In this document: piece after piece, positions 1-9,085 of the stretch
Layout of the letters: each line of letters opens with the position of its first letter
Numbering within the stretch: the first letter of the stretch is position 1
Assembly: GCA_020636105.1 (NCBI GenBank)
Contig: JACJYL010000001.1
Location: 992,001 to 1,056,000 of the forward strand
Reading direction: 5' to 3'
DNA length: 64,000 nt
Source: Lewinellaceae bacterium
GTDB lineage: Bacteria > Bacteroidota > Bacteroidia > Chitinophagales > Saprospiraceae
The notes under the pieces: model-generated
Told to the model about the DNA's origin: nothing
The model's input: the letters and a program-made list of their open reading frames with translations, nothing else
Database searches by the model: none
Translations under genes and position numbers: made by a program

Positions 1-269
1 ATGGCTTGCCAATGTCTTTTGGCCCATGGTTCATACCACGCTATCTTCGTTTCCCGAATAGGTTGCTGCTCATTTTTTCCCTTTACAAGCGGAATAGATA
101 AACGTTCAAGACCATTTGCGCTGGCGATATGGGCACGGTTTCTATAACTTCCTTTGTTATAGTGTTCGTGTTGTTCGATCAACACCTTTTCAAATCGTTT
201 TAATTTGGAAAAGTATTGAATGGAAGGCAAATACTGAATTTCTAATATTATCGAAGAACCCGTTGACAT
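1..269 (-). CDS. WbqC-like family protein, N-terminal part (runs off the left edge)
   Basis: The reverse complement from the ATG at 269-267 gives an open frame of 89 codons that continues beyond base 1. It starts MSTGSSIILEIQYLPSIQYF and contains a YNKGSYRNRAHIAS stretch, then NGLERLSIPLVKG and a W-Y-P-W-A-K-R-H-W segment. This order (an early P-x-x-Y-F/Y element, a Y-RNR-I-NG core, then a basic-aromatic segment) is what I know from the WbqC-like family, first named from O-antigen clusters and common in Bacteroidota. The biochemical role of the family is not settled. An AGGAG-like stretch lies upstream on the minus strand near 297-300. Only the N-terminal third or so is visible, so the family call rests on motifs. 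A glycosyltransferase gene about 1.7 kb away fits a surface-polysaccharide setting but does not prove it. Confidence 0.7.
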   Translation of the reverse strand, partial: MSTGSSIILEIQYLPSIQYFSKLKRFEKVLIEQHEHYNKGSYRNRAHIASANGLERLSIPLVKGKNEQQPIRETKIAWYEPWAKRHWQA

Positions 270-416
270 GATTTGATAAATGATAAAAGTTAAAAAGGAG
301 GCCGCTAAAAAAACCTGCACTGAATCATGCTAAAGAAAAGGCTGGCCCTGGTATTTATCAACTATTCCCTGGCTCAGACTGGAGATTTATTGACTTTAAA
401 TTTTCTATTTACTCCG

Positions 417-1823
417 TCAATTCCCCTTATATCCAAGAGCTTTCTTTTCCTTAATGTAGTTCGCCACAGCTTTAGGTACGAGTTGTTCCCAACCTTCTTC
501 TCCTTTTCGCAATTTTTTCAGCGCTGTTTTGGTAAAAATGTGTAAAATCTCTTTTCTAAATTTTCTAATATCGACAATCCTTCCGTTATGCAAAAGATGC
601 TGGTAAAGAAACTTCATATCCGGAGGCGTTTCAATATTTTGGGAGGTCAGCAGTTTATCTTCGGAAGTGGGCTGCGCAGGATACACATAAAGCACTACCT
701 TATTCCGGAATAACTTTCCAAATCCCAGCAAAAGGCTGGTTTCAAAATATTTTTCATATTTTTCGAGGATCAGTTTTTGAACTTTTTTTGCCCCCATTGC
801 GATGCCCAGTTTTTTAAATTTAAACTCACTGAGGTAATCAACAAGCCGCTCGTGCTCCCGGCAATTGGAAACGATCACTGAATGTCCTAGCAGGCTTAAC
901 ATATCTGCTCTTTCTATGAAGTCTTTTTCATCATTTTTTGCTTCCTCTCCTTTTTGAGCAGGCATCATTTCCGTAAAAATAAATGCATCCTCTCCACTCT
1001 TCGCCTCGCATTCTTCGCAAAACTGTTCAAAACCATTTTGGATCAGGTTTTCGGTAACCACGGTAATAGGCCGAAAATTGCTCCTGACCACCATGATATT
1101 TTTTTTGTACAAAAAATTGGAAGCATGCATTGTTTCTCCCATGGCATTAAACATCGTAATGGGTGCCAGGTCATGTTTTACAAGCCAATAGGCCAGCAAG
1201 CGGTTGTCGAGGTCGAAATCAGGGCCACTCAACCGGACCATATCAATATGAACCCGGCCGCGAATCTCATCTACCAGGGAGCATATCATTTTTTCCGGAT
1301 CATGGGTATAGGCATAAATCCCATAAAGCAGGTTAACGCCCAATATACCGACAGCAGATTGTTGCTGTGAAGTTGTATTGTCCAGCATCCTGACGTGCAG
1401 GATAATATCATTGGAAGGCCCATCCGGTTTGAGTTGAAAACGGATCCCCAACCAACCATTCCCCTGGATGGTCCTGCTAAAATTCAGGGTAGCCACCGTA
1501 TCTGCAAAAACAAAAAAAGTGCTTTGGGGACGGATTTTACTGAGCCTCTTGGTAAGTAATCCATACTCATGATCCAGCATCTTTTCCACACGGGATTCAC
1601 AGACATAGCGGCCAGAAGTCTCTACACCGTATATTTCATCAGAATAAGTTTTATCATAGGCTGACATGGTTTTGGCAATAGTTCCCGCAGCAGCTCCCAC
1701 TTTAAAAAAAATACGGGCCACCTCCTGCCCCGCACCAATCTCGGCAAAAGTTCCGTAGATCTGCTCGTTAAGGTTGATTTCGAGTGCCTTTTGATCGGTA
1801 TCCAGCATATTGCTTATCGCCAT
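417..1823 (-). CDS. Conserved hypothetical protein, 468 aa
   Basis: This is a long open frame with normal codon use and an ATG start. I see no signal peptide and no clear membrane segment, so a cytosolic protein is likely. The sequence has the even mixture of charged and hydrophobic residues of a globular enzyme. It includes conserved-looking stretches such as RTIQGNGWLGIRFQ near residue 118 and RVHIDMVRLSGPDFDLDNR near residue 190. Proteins of this type occur widely in Bacteroidota and have been given unreliable names (for example adenylyltransferase or TonB receptor) that the sequence does not support: there is no nucleotidyltransferase HxGH motif and no barrel. I do not recognise a function. 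It lies downstream of nothing obvious on its strand, and the WbqC-like gene follows after about 150 bp. Confidence 0.75.
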   Translation of the reverse strand: MAISNMLDTDQKALEINLNEQIYGTFAEIGAGQEVARIFFKVGAAAGTIAKTMSAYDKTYSDEIYGVETSGRYVCESRVEKMLDHEYGLLTKRLSKIRPQSTFFVFADTVATLNFSRTIQGNGWLGIRFQLKPDGPSNDIILHVRMLDNTTSQQQSAVGILGVNLLYGIYAYTHDPEKMICSLVDEIRGRVHIDMVRLSGPDFDLDNRLLAYWLVKHDLAPITMFNAMGETMHASNFLYKKNIMVVRSNFRPITVVTENLIQNGFEQFCEECEAKSGEDAFIFTEMMPAQKGEEAKNDEKDFIERADMLSLLGHSVIVSNCREHERLVDYLSEFKFKKLGIAMGAKKVQKLILEKYEKYFETSLLLGFGKLFRNKVVLYVYPAQPTSEDKLLTSQNIETPPDMKFLYQHLLHNGRIVDIRKFRKEILHIFTKTALKKLRKGEEGWEQLVPKAVANYIKEKKALGYKGN

Positions 1824-1961
1824 TCGAAGTGTAATTTAATTTTTTTTGCGAAGATATAAAGATAACTGCAGGAAGGCAATATACGGGAAACTACTTTTAA
1901 AAGCGGTCCGGTAAAACATCAAATATTCTGACTTTTTTCAAACATTTCGTACCTTTCCATT

Positions 1962-3200
1962 ATGACCAGATATCTTCAACAAAAGACTCTTTTTGCGCCC
2001 CAGGTCGATTCCCGGATTGCCGCCAACCTGGGTATGATAGTTGTCATTCCCTGCAGTGATGAAGAGGCACTTTTGTTTTCCCTGATGAGTCTCAAAAAAT
2101 GTGACCCACCCCAGTGTTCCGTTGAAGTGATTGTCATCATCAACCATAGTGAGAAGGCCGGGGCGCCGATCGTTGAAAAAAACCAAAAAACTTATCAGGA
2201 GGCCAGCGATTGGGCCCAAACAAACAGCAGGCCTGAGATGAAATTTCATATCCTTTACCATCCGGATTTGCCATGGAAATATGCAGGAGTAGGTCTCGCC
2301 AGAAAGATCGGGATGGATGAAGCTTCGTGGAGGTTGGAAAAAGCCAATAAGCCCGATGGAATCATCATTTGTTTTGATGCGGACAGCAAATGTGAGCGAA
2401 ATTACCTGACGGCCATCGAAACGCACTTCCAAAATCATCCAGGATCATCTGCCTGTGGAATACATTTTGAACACCCGTTGTCGGGGCCGGAGTTTGACGA
2501 TACCATTTACCAGGCCATTACGCTCTATGAATTACACCTTCGTTATTACGTGCATGCACAACGTTTTGCCGGATTCCCCTTCGCCTATCAGACCATTGGT
2601 TCAAGCATGGCGGTGAGAAATAATGCCTACCAGTTGCAGGGAGGGATGAACAAGAGGAAAGCCGGAGAAGATTTTTATTTTCTGCATAAATTCATTGAGC
2701 TGGGCACATTCACGGAGATCATTACCACTAAGGTGATTCCTTCGCCCCGCCCTTCCCATCGGGTACCGTTTGGAACAGGAAAAGCAGTGGCTGCCTTATT
2801 GAAAGACAAAATGGCGTACAAAACTTATGCTCCTGAAAGTTTTGAAGCTATAAAAAGCCTGTTTTCCGAATTAAAAAGCTATTACAACCTATCGGCCTCC
2901 GACGTGTTCCAGGTTCTCCCTGAACCCGTTGCTGTGTTTCTGCAAACGGTGAATTTTAAAGAAAAATGGGAAGAACTCCACCATCATACCGGTCATTTTG
3001 AAACCTTTCAAAAGAGGTTTTTCCGATGGTTCAATGCCTTTATGCTAATGAAATATGTACATTATGCAAGGGATCATTTTTACCCGGATGTGGAGGTGGC
3101 AAAAGCAGCCCATAAGCTCCTGGCAAAAGCCGGCCACTCCATGGTTCCAGAGGATGAAAAGAATCTTTTACTATTTTACAGACAACTGGACCTTCAATAA
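1962..3200 (+). CDS. Family 2 glycosyltransferase, 412 aa
   Basis: A GT-A fold glycosyltransferase that probably adds a sugar from a nucleotide-sugar donor during polysaccharide or lipid glycosylation. The N-terminal nucleotide-binding strand MIVVIPCSDEEALLF is at residues 25-39, with the usual V-I-P-x-x-x-E pattern. The metal-binding D-x-D is in ICFDADSKC (D139/D141). The late acidic pair that often supplies the catalytic base is in KRKAGEDFYF (about 235-237). No membrane helix is seen, so it is probably cytosolic or peripherally attached. It is transcribed away from the 468-aa gene. A weak -7-like motif TACCTTTC at 1950-1957 lies almost on the ATG. The stop codon is at 3198-3200, immediately before the palindrome invaded by the IS110 element. 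Acceptor and donor cannot be read from sequence. Confidence 0.8.
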   Translation: MTRYLQQKTLFAPQVDSRIAANLGMIVVIPCSDEEALLFSLMSLKKCDPPQCSVEVIVIINHSEKAGAPIVEKNQKTYQEASDWAQTNSRPEMKFHILYHPDLPWKYAGVGLARKIGMDEASWRLEKANKPDGIIICFDADSKCERNYLTAIETHFQNHPGSSACGIHFEHPLSGPEFDDTIYQAITLYELHLRYYVHAQRFAGFPFAYQTIGSSMAVRNNAYQLQGGMNKRKAGEDFYFLHKFIELGTFTEIITTKVIPSPRPSHRVPFGTGKAVAALLKDKMAYKTYAPESFEAIKSLFSELKSYYNLSASDVFQVLPEPVAVFLQTVNFKEKWEELHHHTGHFETFQKRFFRWFNAFMLMKYVHYARDHFYPDVEVAKAAHKLLAKAGHSMVPEDEKNLLLFYRQLDLQ

Positions 3201-3211
3201 AAACATGAGTC

Positions 3212-3256
3212 ATCCCGAATTTCATCTAATCAGATTAAATTCGGGATTTTTCTTTT
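3212..3256 (+). terminator. Rho-independent terminator-like hairpin
   Basis: ATCCCGAATTT (3212-3222) pairs perfectly with AAATTCGGGAT (3237-3247) across a 14-nt loop and is followed by a T-rich run. It lies 11 bp after the stop codon of the glycosyltransferase gene and could end that transcript. It may belong to the IS110 right end instead of the host gene, because the IS border motif overlaps its left arm. Confidence 0.6.
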
Positions 3257-3551
3257 ACAAAAGAAATAAACCGCAAAATTTAAAACAAGTAACCGCAAAA
3301 TTTAGAAGTGTTTGGGTCGTGGGTTAGGTGTTTTGCGACAAAAAATGACTTTTTTCCAAAACCCAAACCTTTTGCCCACTCACTTTTACACCTGCCTTCC
3401 TGCGTCTGCAGGCAGGTTTTAAATTCCTTGTTTTACATTTTTCATTTAAAAAATAATTCAAATAATCAAAAAATTTCTATTTCAGACAGTTTTTGAAAAT
3501 TCGGGATGAACTGTGTTCATCTCCAAATTTTTTTCGGAAAATCAGAAAATT
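3257..3551. other. Non-coding 3' flank of the IS110 element
   Basis: No credible reading frame is present. It holds a direct repeat AACCGCAAAATTTA (3270-3283 and 3291-3304) and a stem-loop with arms ACCTGCC (3390-3396) and GGCAGGT (3411-3417) followed by TTTT. It also has a second copy of the TTCGGGAT motif near 3500. In the IS1111 subgroup of IS110 elements the guide RNA is encoded on this side of the transposase, so the stretch is a possible RNA locus. The sequence does not decide between the two flanks. Confidence 0.4.
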
Positions 3552-4541
3552 TTATTTGGCAAAATAATGTTTTAGTCTGTATTCCGGATCAAATTTTTGT
3601 CCAGTTATAGCTATAGTGAAAGCGATTTTCAGCAACTTATTGGCCACCGCAATCATGGCTACTTTAAATGGTTTTTTCTTTGCAATATAGAGTCTTTCAA
3701 ATAGTTCCTTACATACAGGGTTAAACCTTTTGGCACTTAAAGCACATTCATAAAGTAACTTTCGAAGATAGGATGACCCTAACTTGCAGATGTGTGAAGC
3801 TCCCTTAACACTTACTCCTGACTCGTATGTCCGAGGAGCTAACCCCACATAGGCTATCAAAGCTTTATATGATCCAAACTTGGTAAAGCCTCCAGTTATT
3901 AGGATTAAGGTGGCTACCGTTTTGGGACCTAAACCGGGAATTGATCGTAAAGAAGCCTCTAATTCTTTGTAATGTTCTTTAATGCTATTATTGATAAGGC
4001 ATTGTATTTCTTGTAAATGTTTCTCTAATTTTACTATTTGGCACTTTATTATTTCAAGGGCTTCTTTACTGGGGTCTGGTACAAGTTCAAAGTTTTTTTG
4101 TTGATTGATTAATGCCGTCTTTTGTTTTGTTAATTGTGCAGAAACTGTCATTAACTGTTGAAGTTGTCTTAAATGTGTCGGTGGAGCTGTCCAACTTTCA
4201 GGCTTAAATACTTGGCCATACTGGGCAATAACATAAGCATCTACCCTATCTGTTTTTGCCCTCTTGAGATTCAATCGAGAAAAATACTTTACACGCAAAG
4301 GGTTGACTACACTAACACGTTTATCATGCTCAACTAAATATAATGCCAACCCTACATGATAAGATCCCGTTGCTTCTATTATGCATAAGTCCTGATCACT
4401 AAGGTTTTTAGCAAACTTTTGCCAACCTTGAGCATCATTATTAAAACGGCTTTCTTCTAATAGAGCCCCTTGTGATAAAACGCAGACATCAAAACTATCT
4501 TTTGATATGTCAATTCCTACAAAACGATCAGATTGTTTCAT
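3552..4541 (-). CDS. IS110-family transposase (DEDD recombinase), 329 aa
   Basis: Catalyses integration and excision of its own element. The N-terminal RuvC-like domain shows the acidic tetrad: D11 in VGIDISKDSF, E56 in IIEATGSYH, and D98/D101 in KTDRVDAYVIA. The C-terminal Transposase_20 (helix-hairpin-helix-like) domain begins near residue 198 with SIPGLGPKTVATLI and continues through the conserved ASHICKLGSSYLRKLLY segment, which holds the conserved serine region. Length is normal for the family (about 310-350 aa). No frameshift or early stop is visible, so the gene looks functional. The start ATG at 4541 is followed by the typical Phe-Val-Gly-Ile-Asp opening. No accessory genes are present. 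Confidence 0.9.
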   Translation of the reverse strand: MKQSDRFVGIDISKDSFDVCVLSQGALLEESRFNNDAQGWQKFAKNLSDQDLCIIEATGSYHVGLALYLVEHDKRVSVVNPLRVKYFSRLNLKRAKTDRVDAYVIAQYGQVFKPESWTAPPTHLRQLQQLMTVSAQLTKQKTALINQQKNFELVPDPSKEALEIIKCQIVKLEKHLQEIQCLINNSIKEHYKELEASLRSIPGLGPKTVATLILITGGFTKFGSYKALIAYVGLAPRTYESGVSVKGASHICKLGSSYLRKLLYECALSAKRFNPVCKELFERLYIAKKKPFKVAMIAVANKLLKIAFTIAITGQKFDPEYRLKHYFAK

Positions 4542-4544
4542 ACT

Positions 4545-4764
4545 AAATCGGTAAATTTGTGTTGATAAAATAACTTCTGTTATGCCTCATCTATCTTACT
4601 CAGGCTTTTTGCCTAACAAACTGTCCGAGGTGAAACAGAGAAAAGGAAGCGGGACTGGCTATCCCGAACTGTCTTAATGACAAATGACTCATTATAGTCT
4701 TATGCCGCTTCCTTATTTTTTCATTTCAAATTTACCAAATTTAATTTCCTGCCCCTAAGGTAAG
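4545..4764 (-). ncRNA. Candidate IS110 bridge (guide) RNA region upstream of the transposase
   Basis: The 5' flank of the transposase has no coding potential and folds well on paper. GGAAGCGG (4645-4652) pairs with CCGCTTCC (4703-4710), enclosing a loop of about 50 nt. Within the loop on the transposase strand are ATGAGTCAT and TTCGGGAT. The first recurs at both element borders; the second recurs beside the 3' border. IS110 elements are known to express a non-coding RNA from the transposase 5' flank whose loops pair with donor and target DNA. The match of loop motifs with border motifs fits that model. Whether the RNA exists, and its ends, are inferred. Confidence 0.4.
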
Positions 4765-4797
4765 ATGACTCATGTTTATTGGCTTATTACCAAAGAT

Positions 4798-6126
4798 TTA
4801 ATCCTTGAAGAAGGAAGTCTCGTTGGTACCACCATTTTGGACATTTTCCAACCTGGCTTTGATTTCATTTGAATCATCAAAACGATCCTGACGCACGAGA
4901 ATTTCTTTTAACGCTATCAGGGTATTGATATCATTAGGATTGATCTTTTCTGCACTTTGGAAATAAGGAAAAGCCAGATTAAAATTCTCATTCGCCTTGG
5001 CTCTCAAAGCGTCTGCATCTTTCATACAGGCTGGCTTGGTGCAATCAGCAAGAATTTTGTTTTCTTCGACAGTATAAAAGGCCCCTTTATTGAAGTACAA
5101 GGCTCCCACACTGTAAATAGCGTCAAAGTAGGTTGGATCTTTTTCCAAATCTACTGTGTAGTATTTTAGTGCCTGTGCAAAATATTCTTCTGCTTTTTCT
5201 TTATCTCCGGCTTCATTCGCTTTTTGGTATAGGTTGTCGTAAACATTACCCATAGTGGAATAAAGGGAAAGATTTTCAGGTTCTTTCTCAATGGCCATTT
5301 CCAACTTGGCAATCAGCTCATTTAAGCGGTTTTCCTTCAGGAAATGGTTAATCTCTGTAAACAGCAGGGATACATCTTCAGGGAATTTTTGTCTTCCTTC
5401 TTCGAGATATTTATAAGCTCCTGCAAGGTCTTCTTCCATTTTAAGCTTATAGATAGACTCGTAAACGGCAGGTTTATCTGTTCCTTCGTTGTACATTCTC
5501 ATGAAGTATTCCAATGCCAGATCATCCATTCCTGCATTGATGGCAGCAAGGGCTGTCACATACACCTGGTCTGAGTAGGCCGTAGCATCGTCCAAATTAC
5601 TTGGTGCATCTTGTTTTTTCAGCAGATCATGAGCAGTGATGACTGTTTTGAAGTCTTTAACGGCACTTTCAAAATTTTTGTCCTCATAGGAATAAATCCC
5701 AAGATTATAAAGGTTTTGCTGGGCAGCCTGGATTCCCTCGCAAGCTTCTTTGATCTGAAATTTTTTCTCGGCCAGCTCAAGTGCTTTGGCATAAGATTCA
5801 AAGGCGAGATATCCCGGATCTTCTACCTGGGGAAGCGCTGCTTCTCCCCCCATTCCCAATTGGCGGGAAACCGCTATCTGGGTGGCAATTTCATTGTAGA
5901 TTTTACCCCTTGTTTCCCAGGTTTTATAATCACCAGCCGTTTCGGTTCCTGTAGTGGCAATTTCAATTTCGTCAACCGCTTCCTGAAGTTTTTCCTTTTT
6001 ACTTTGATCCAGGTAATAGGTACTGATCGCTTTTGAGGCGTTTTTCAACGCCTTTTTTCCATCCTGAGCCTGGGCAGTTCCAAAAATAAATGCAACTGCG
6101 AGAATGGCTGAAATAAGTTTTTTCAT
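4798..6126 (-). CDS. Secreted/periplasmic TPR-repeat protein
   Basis: I chose the ATG at 6126 because it starts a clean signal peptide (MKKLISAILAVAFIFGTAQAQ); an in-frame upstream start at 6153 would add nine residues in front of it. The mature protein of about 420 aa is helical throughout. It contains repeated A/Y-G-N-Y-F patterns of tetratricopeptide repeats, for example around YYTVDLEKDPTYFDAIYSVG and FAQALKYYT, and an N-terminal all-alpha stretch from KALKNASKAIS. Such proteins act as scaffolds in periplasmic or outer-membrane assemblies; no catalytic motif is visible. It lies 70 bp downstream of gyrA on the same strand and may be cotranscribed with it, but nothing links their functions. 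Confidence 0.75.
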   Translation of the reverse strand: MKKLISAILAVAFIFGTAQAQDGKKALKNASKAISTYYLDQSKKEKLQEAVDEIEIATTGTETAGDYKTWETRGKIYNEIATQIAVSRQLGMGGEAALPQVEDPGYLAFESYAKALELAEKKFQIKEACEGIQAAQQNLYNLGIYSYEDKNFESAVKDFKTVITAHDLLKKQDAPSNLDDATAYSDQVYVTALAAINAGMDDLALEYFMRMYNEGTDKPAVYESIYKLKMEEDLAGAYKYLEEGRQKFPEDVSLLFTEINHFLKENRLNELIAKLEMAIEKEPENLSLYSTMGNVYDNLYQKANEAGDKEKAEEYFAQALKYYTVDLEKDPTYFDAIYSVGALYFNKGAFYTVEENKILADCTKPACMKDADALRAKANENFNLAFPYFQSAEKINPNDINTLIALKEILVRQDRFDDSNEIKARLENVQNGGTNETSFFKD

Positions 6127-6225
6127 AACGTAATAAATTGATTTTTTTATCAAATTAAATAAAGCTAAAGCCTTTTTTCAATAAGACGCATCCAAAGTGA
6201 ATTAGGCTCTTATCAAAATGTTAAA

Positions 6226-8862
6226 TTAATCTTCAGGATTTGGCTCATCTGTTTTATCAACAGTATTTTCACCCGTATCCTTTATTTCTTCAGTTTCATC
6301 AATGATTTCGATAATATTTTCCTCTTCATCACTATGTGGCACAACGGCAACATCTGCGATTTCATCGTTATCATCCACCCTGATCACCCGAACGCCTTGT
6401 GTGGCACGTCCCATAACCCGAACATCACTTACAGACATACGGATCATAATTCCAGAACGGTTGGTAATCAAAAGGTCATCGTCATCCTTTACCGCTTTAA
6501 TGGCGATCAATGCACCTGTTTTATTAGTGATCTGCATCGTTTTCACCCCTTTACCTCCTCTGTTGGTCAAGCGGTAATCATCAAAATCGGAGCGTTTTCC
6601 GTTTCCTTTTTCAGAAACCACGAAAATAGTGGTTTCCTTATCCTGCGGATCAATACAAACCATACCAACCACTTCATCCCCTTTTTCGGCGATCCGGATT
6701 CCTCTCACCCCGGCAGCAGATCTTCCCATGGCACGAATAGCTTCTTCATTAAAACGAATAGCCATCCCTTTTCGTGTACCCATGAAAATTTCATTATGCC
6801 CGTTGGTCAAACGCGCTTCCAGCAACTGATCTTCATCCCGAATGGTAATCGCAATGATTCCACCTACTCTTGGGCGGGAAAAATCCCGTAATGGTGTCTT
6901 TTTCACCACCCCGAGTTTCGTCCCAAACATGATAAAGTTATTATCCAGAAAATCTTCATCTTTGAGATCCTTCACAATAATATAAGCCCGAACCTGATCT
7001 TCCTTAGGAATGGTAAGAATATTTTGAATCACCCTTCCACTTGAGGTTTTGGACGCTTCGGGAATATCATAAACCCGCAGCCAATAACATTTCCCGCGAT
7101 CAGTAAAGAGTAACAGGTAATCGTGATTGGTGGCGGTGAACATATGTTCTATAAAATCCTCATCCCTGGTTTTTGACCCCCTGGACCCACGACCACCGCG
7201 GTTTTGCGTTTTATATTCAGCAGTAGGGGTACGTTTTATATATCCAAGGTGAGAAATGGTCACGACAACTTCTTCATCCTTGATAAGATCTTCCATCGAA
7301 ATATCTCCCCCTGCATAGTTGATCTCTGTACGTCGGGCATCCCCATATTTTTCTTTGACCTCAGCAAGCTCCTCTTTAATGATCTCGCGACGAAGTACCT
7401 CACTTCCCAGAATATCCCTCAGATGATTTATCGTATTGAGCAATTCATCATACTCGGCACGAATACTGTCCCGCTCAAGTCCTGTAAGTTTCTGCAACCT
7501 CAGTTCAAGAATAGCCTTGGCCTGGTGTTCCGAAAGCACTTTGCCTTCTTCGACCATCAGCTCGTCTGTCTGGCTATTGTCAATTATGGTTTTAAATTTA
7601 TCCCAGAAAGCATCCAGATCATCAATAAAGGCCCCTTTCATCAATCCATCCCGTGCTTCATTAGGCGTCGGTGAATTACGAATCAGGGAAATAACTGCAT
7701 CAAGATAATCTAAAGCAATCAGCAATCCAACCAGGATATGAGCCCTGCTCAATGCCTTTTTGAGGTCATATTGCGTCCTTCGAACGATGACCTCAAGACG
7801 GAAAAGTATAAATTCTTCAATCAGGTCTTTCAGATTGAGCAACATAGGACGCCCACGAACCAGGGCGACATTGTTGATCCCGTAAGAAGTTTGGAGCGCA
7901 GTATATTTGAATAATTTACTCAGTACAACGGATGCCATCGCATCACGTTTAATATCAACCACCACACGCAATCCTGTTCTGTCGGATTCGTCCCTTAAGT
8001 CGCTGATCCCTTCGATTTTATGTTCATTGACCAGCTCAGCAATTTTAGCCACCAGGTTAGCCTTATTAACCTGGTAGGGAATTTCGGTAATAATGATCTG
8101 TTCACGACCATTGTGCTCTTCAATATTCGTACGAGCCCGCAGCAGCACCCGGCCTCGGCCCGTTTCAAAACCCTCTTTTATCCCTTCATAACCGTAGATA
8201 ATTCCACCGGTAGGGAAATCAGGCGCCTTGATAAATTCCACTAATTCATCGATGGTAATATCAGGGTTATCAACGGTGGCAGACACACCGTCGATCACTT
8301 CGCAAAGATTATGTGGCAACATATTCGTTGCCATCCCTACTGCGATTCCGGAAGCTCCGTTTACCAAAAGATTGGGCAGCTTGGAAGGCAAAACCGAAGG
8401 CTCGGTGAGGGAATCATCAAAATTTAAGGTAAAATCAACAGTGTCCTTTCCTATATCTGCCAATAATTCATCACTGATTCGTGTCAGACGTGCCTCTGTA
8501 TAACGCATCGCTGCCGGGCTATCCCCATCCATTGAACCAAAATTACCCTGGCCATCCACCAAAGGGTAACGCAAAGACCAATCCTGGGCCATACGCACCA
8601 TGGTGTCATATACGGATGAATCCCCATGTGGGTGATATTTACCCAAAACCTCCCCTACAATACGGGCAGATTTCTTATGAGCTTTGTTATAAGGCAATCC
8701 CAATTCGGACATTCCGTACAACACCCTCCGGTGTACGGGTTTTAAACCATCTCTTACATCCGGAAGCGCCCTGGAAACAATTACCGACATAGAATAATCT
8801 ATGTAAGCAGACTTCATCTGATCCTCGATGGTAATTGGTATAATTCTTTGACTTGGAGGCAT
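6226..8862 (-). CDS. gyrA: DNA gyrase subunit A
   Basis: The DNA-breaking subunit of the type IIA topoisomerase that introduces negative supercoils with GyrB. The protein is 878 aa, a normal length. The catalytic tyrosine is Y121 in AAMRYTEAR. The quinolone-resistance region HPHGDSSVYDT keeps serine (S82) and aspartate (D86) at the positions equivalent to E. coli S83 and D87, so no target-site resistance is predicted. The C-terminal beta-pinwheel (from about residue 510) contains RGGRGSRG and NRGGKG. The latter occupies the GyrA-box position that distinguishes gyrase from topoisomerase IV ParC. An acidic tail of about 40 residues closes the protein. gyrB is not in the window. Confidence 0.95.
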   Translation of the reverse strand: MPPSQRIIPITIEDQMKSAYIDYSMSVIVSRALPDVRDGLKPVHRRVLYGMSELGLPYNKAHKKSARIVGEVLGKYHPHGDSSVYDTMVRMAQDWSLRYPLVDGQGNFGSMDGDSPAAMRYTEARLTRISDELLADIGKDTVDFTLNFDDSLTEPSVLPSKLPNLLVNGASGIAVGMATNMLPHNLCEVIDGVSATVDNPDITIDELVEFIKAPDFPTGGIIYGYEGIKEGFETGRGRVLLRARTNIEEHNGREQIIITEIPYQVNKANLVAKIAELVNEHKIEGISDLRDESDRTGLRVVVDIKRDAMASVVLSKLFKYTALQTSYGINNVALVRGRPMLLNLKDLIEEFILFRLEVIVRRTQYDLKKALSRAHILVGLLIALDYLDAVISLIRNSPTPNEARDGLMKGAFIDDLDAFWDKFKTIIDNSQTDELMVEEGKVLSEHQAKAILELRLQKLTGLERDSIRAEYDELLNTINHLRDILGSEVLRREIIKEELAEVKEKYGDARRTEINYAGGDISMEDLIKDEEVVVTISHLGYIKRTPTAEYKTQNRGGRGSRGSKTRDEDFIEHMFTATNHDYLLLFTDRGKCYWLRVYDIPEASKTSSGRVIQNILTIPKEDQVRAYIIVKDLKDEDFLDNNFIMFGTKLGVVKKTPLRDFSRPRVGGIIAITIRDEDQLLEARLTNGHNEIFMGTRKGMAIRFNEEAIRAMGRSAAGVRGIRIAEKGDEVVGMVCIDPQDKETTIFVVSEKGNGKRSDFDDYRLTNRGGKGVKTMQITNKTGALIAIKAVKDDDDLLITNRSGIMIRMSVSDVRVMGRATQGVRVIRVDDNDEIADVAVVPHSDEEENIIEIIDETEEIKDTGENTVDKTDEPNPED

Positions 8863-8933
8863 TTATGTTGATATATTTTAATTTAAATAAAAGCTATGTT
8901 CCTTCATTGATACAAAGGCCCAGCAAAGACACA

Positions 8934-8941
8934 CAAAGATA
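8934..8941 (-). promoter_or_regulatory. Possible gyrA promoter -7 motif
   Basis: On the minus strand this reads TATCTTTG, a full match to the Bacteroidota -7 consensus TAnnTTTG. It lies about 70 nt upstream of the gyrA ATG. No convincing -33 TTTG box is seen at the right spacing, so the call is tentative. Confidence 0.35.
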
Positions 8942-9085
8942 AGAAAAACAAGTAGTTTTTTAGTAAAAAAGAAGCCTTTTTTAAGCCCCCGAACCTTCGC
9001 TTAATTGATTGTTCCCAATGAAGGGAAAAGAGAGATGGAGTGCCTTTTTATTGCATCAAAATTCAGTGGTCGTATGGTCTTAAAT

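Larger units (their letters stand above)
3201..4777 (-). mobile_element. IS110-family insertion element with long structured non-coding flanks
   Basis: The element contains a DEDD-type transposase gene on the minus strand (3552-4541), flanked by about 340 bp on its 3' side and about 235 bp on its 5' side. The outer borders carry AAACATGAGTCAT (3201-3213) and its near-exact complement ATGACTCATGTTT (4765-4777). Placed together without the insert they form one palindrome, AAACATGASTCATGTTT, between the convergent glycosyltransferase and TPR genes, so the element seems to have gone into the middle of that palindrome. There are no ordinary terminal inverted repeats and no clear target duplication, as expected for IS110 elements. 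The exact base of each border is uncertain by a few bases. Both non-coding flanks contain stem-loops. Confidence 0.75.

Noticed and set aside
954..1370. A 138-aa plus-strand frame opposite the 468-aa gene
   Set aside because: It lies fully inside a better-supported gene on the other strand, has no recognised motif, and its composition looks like an antisense shadow.
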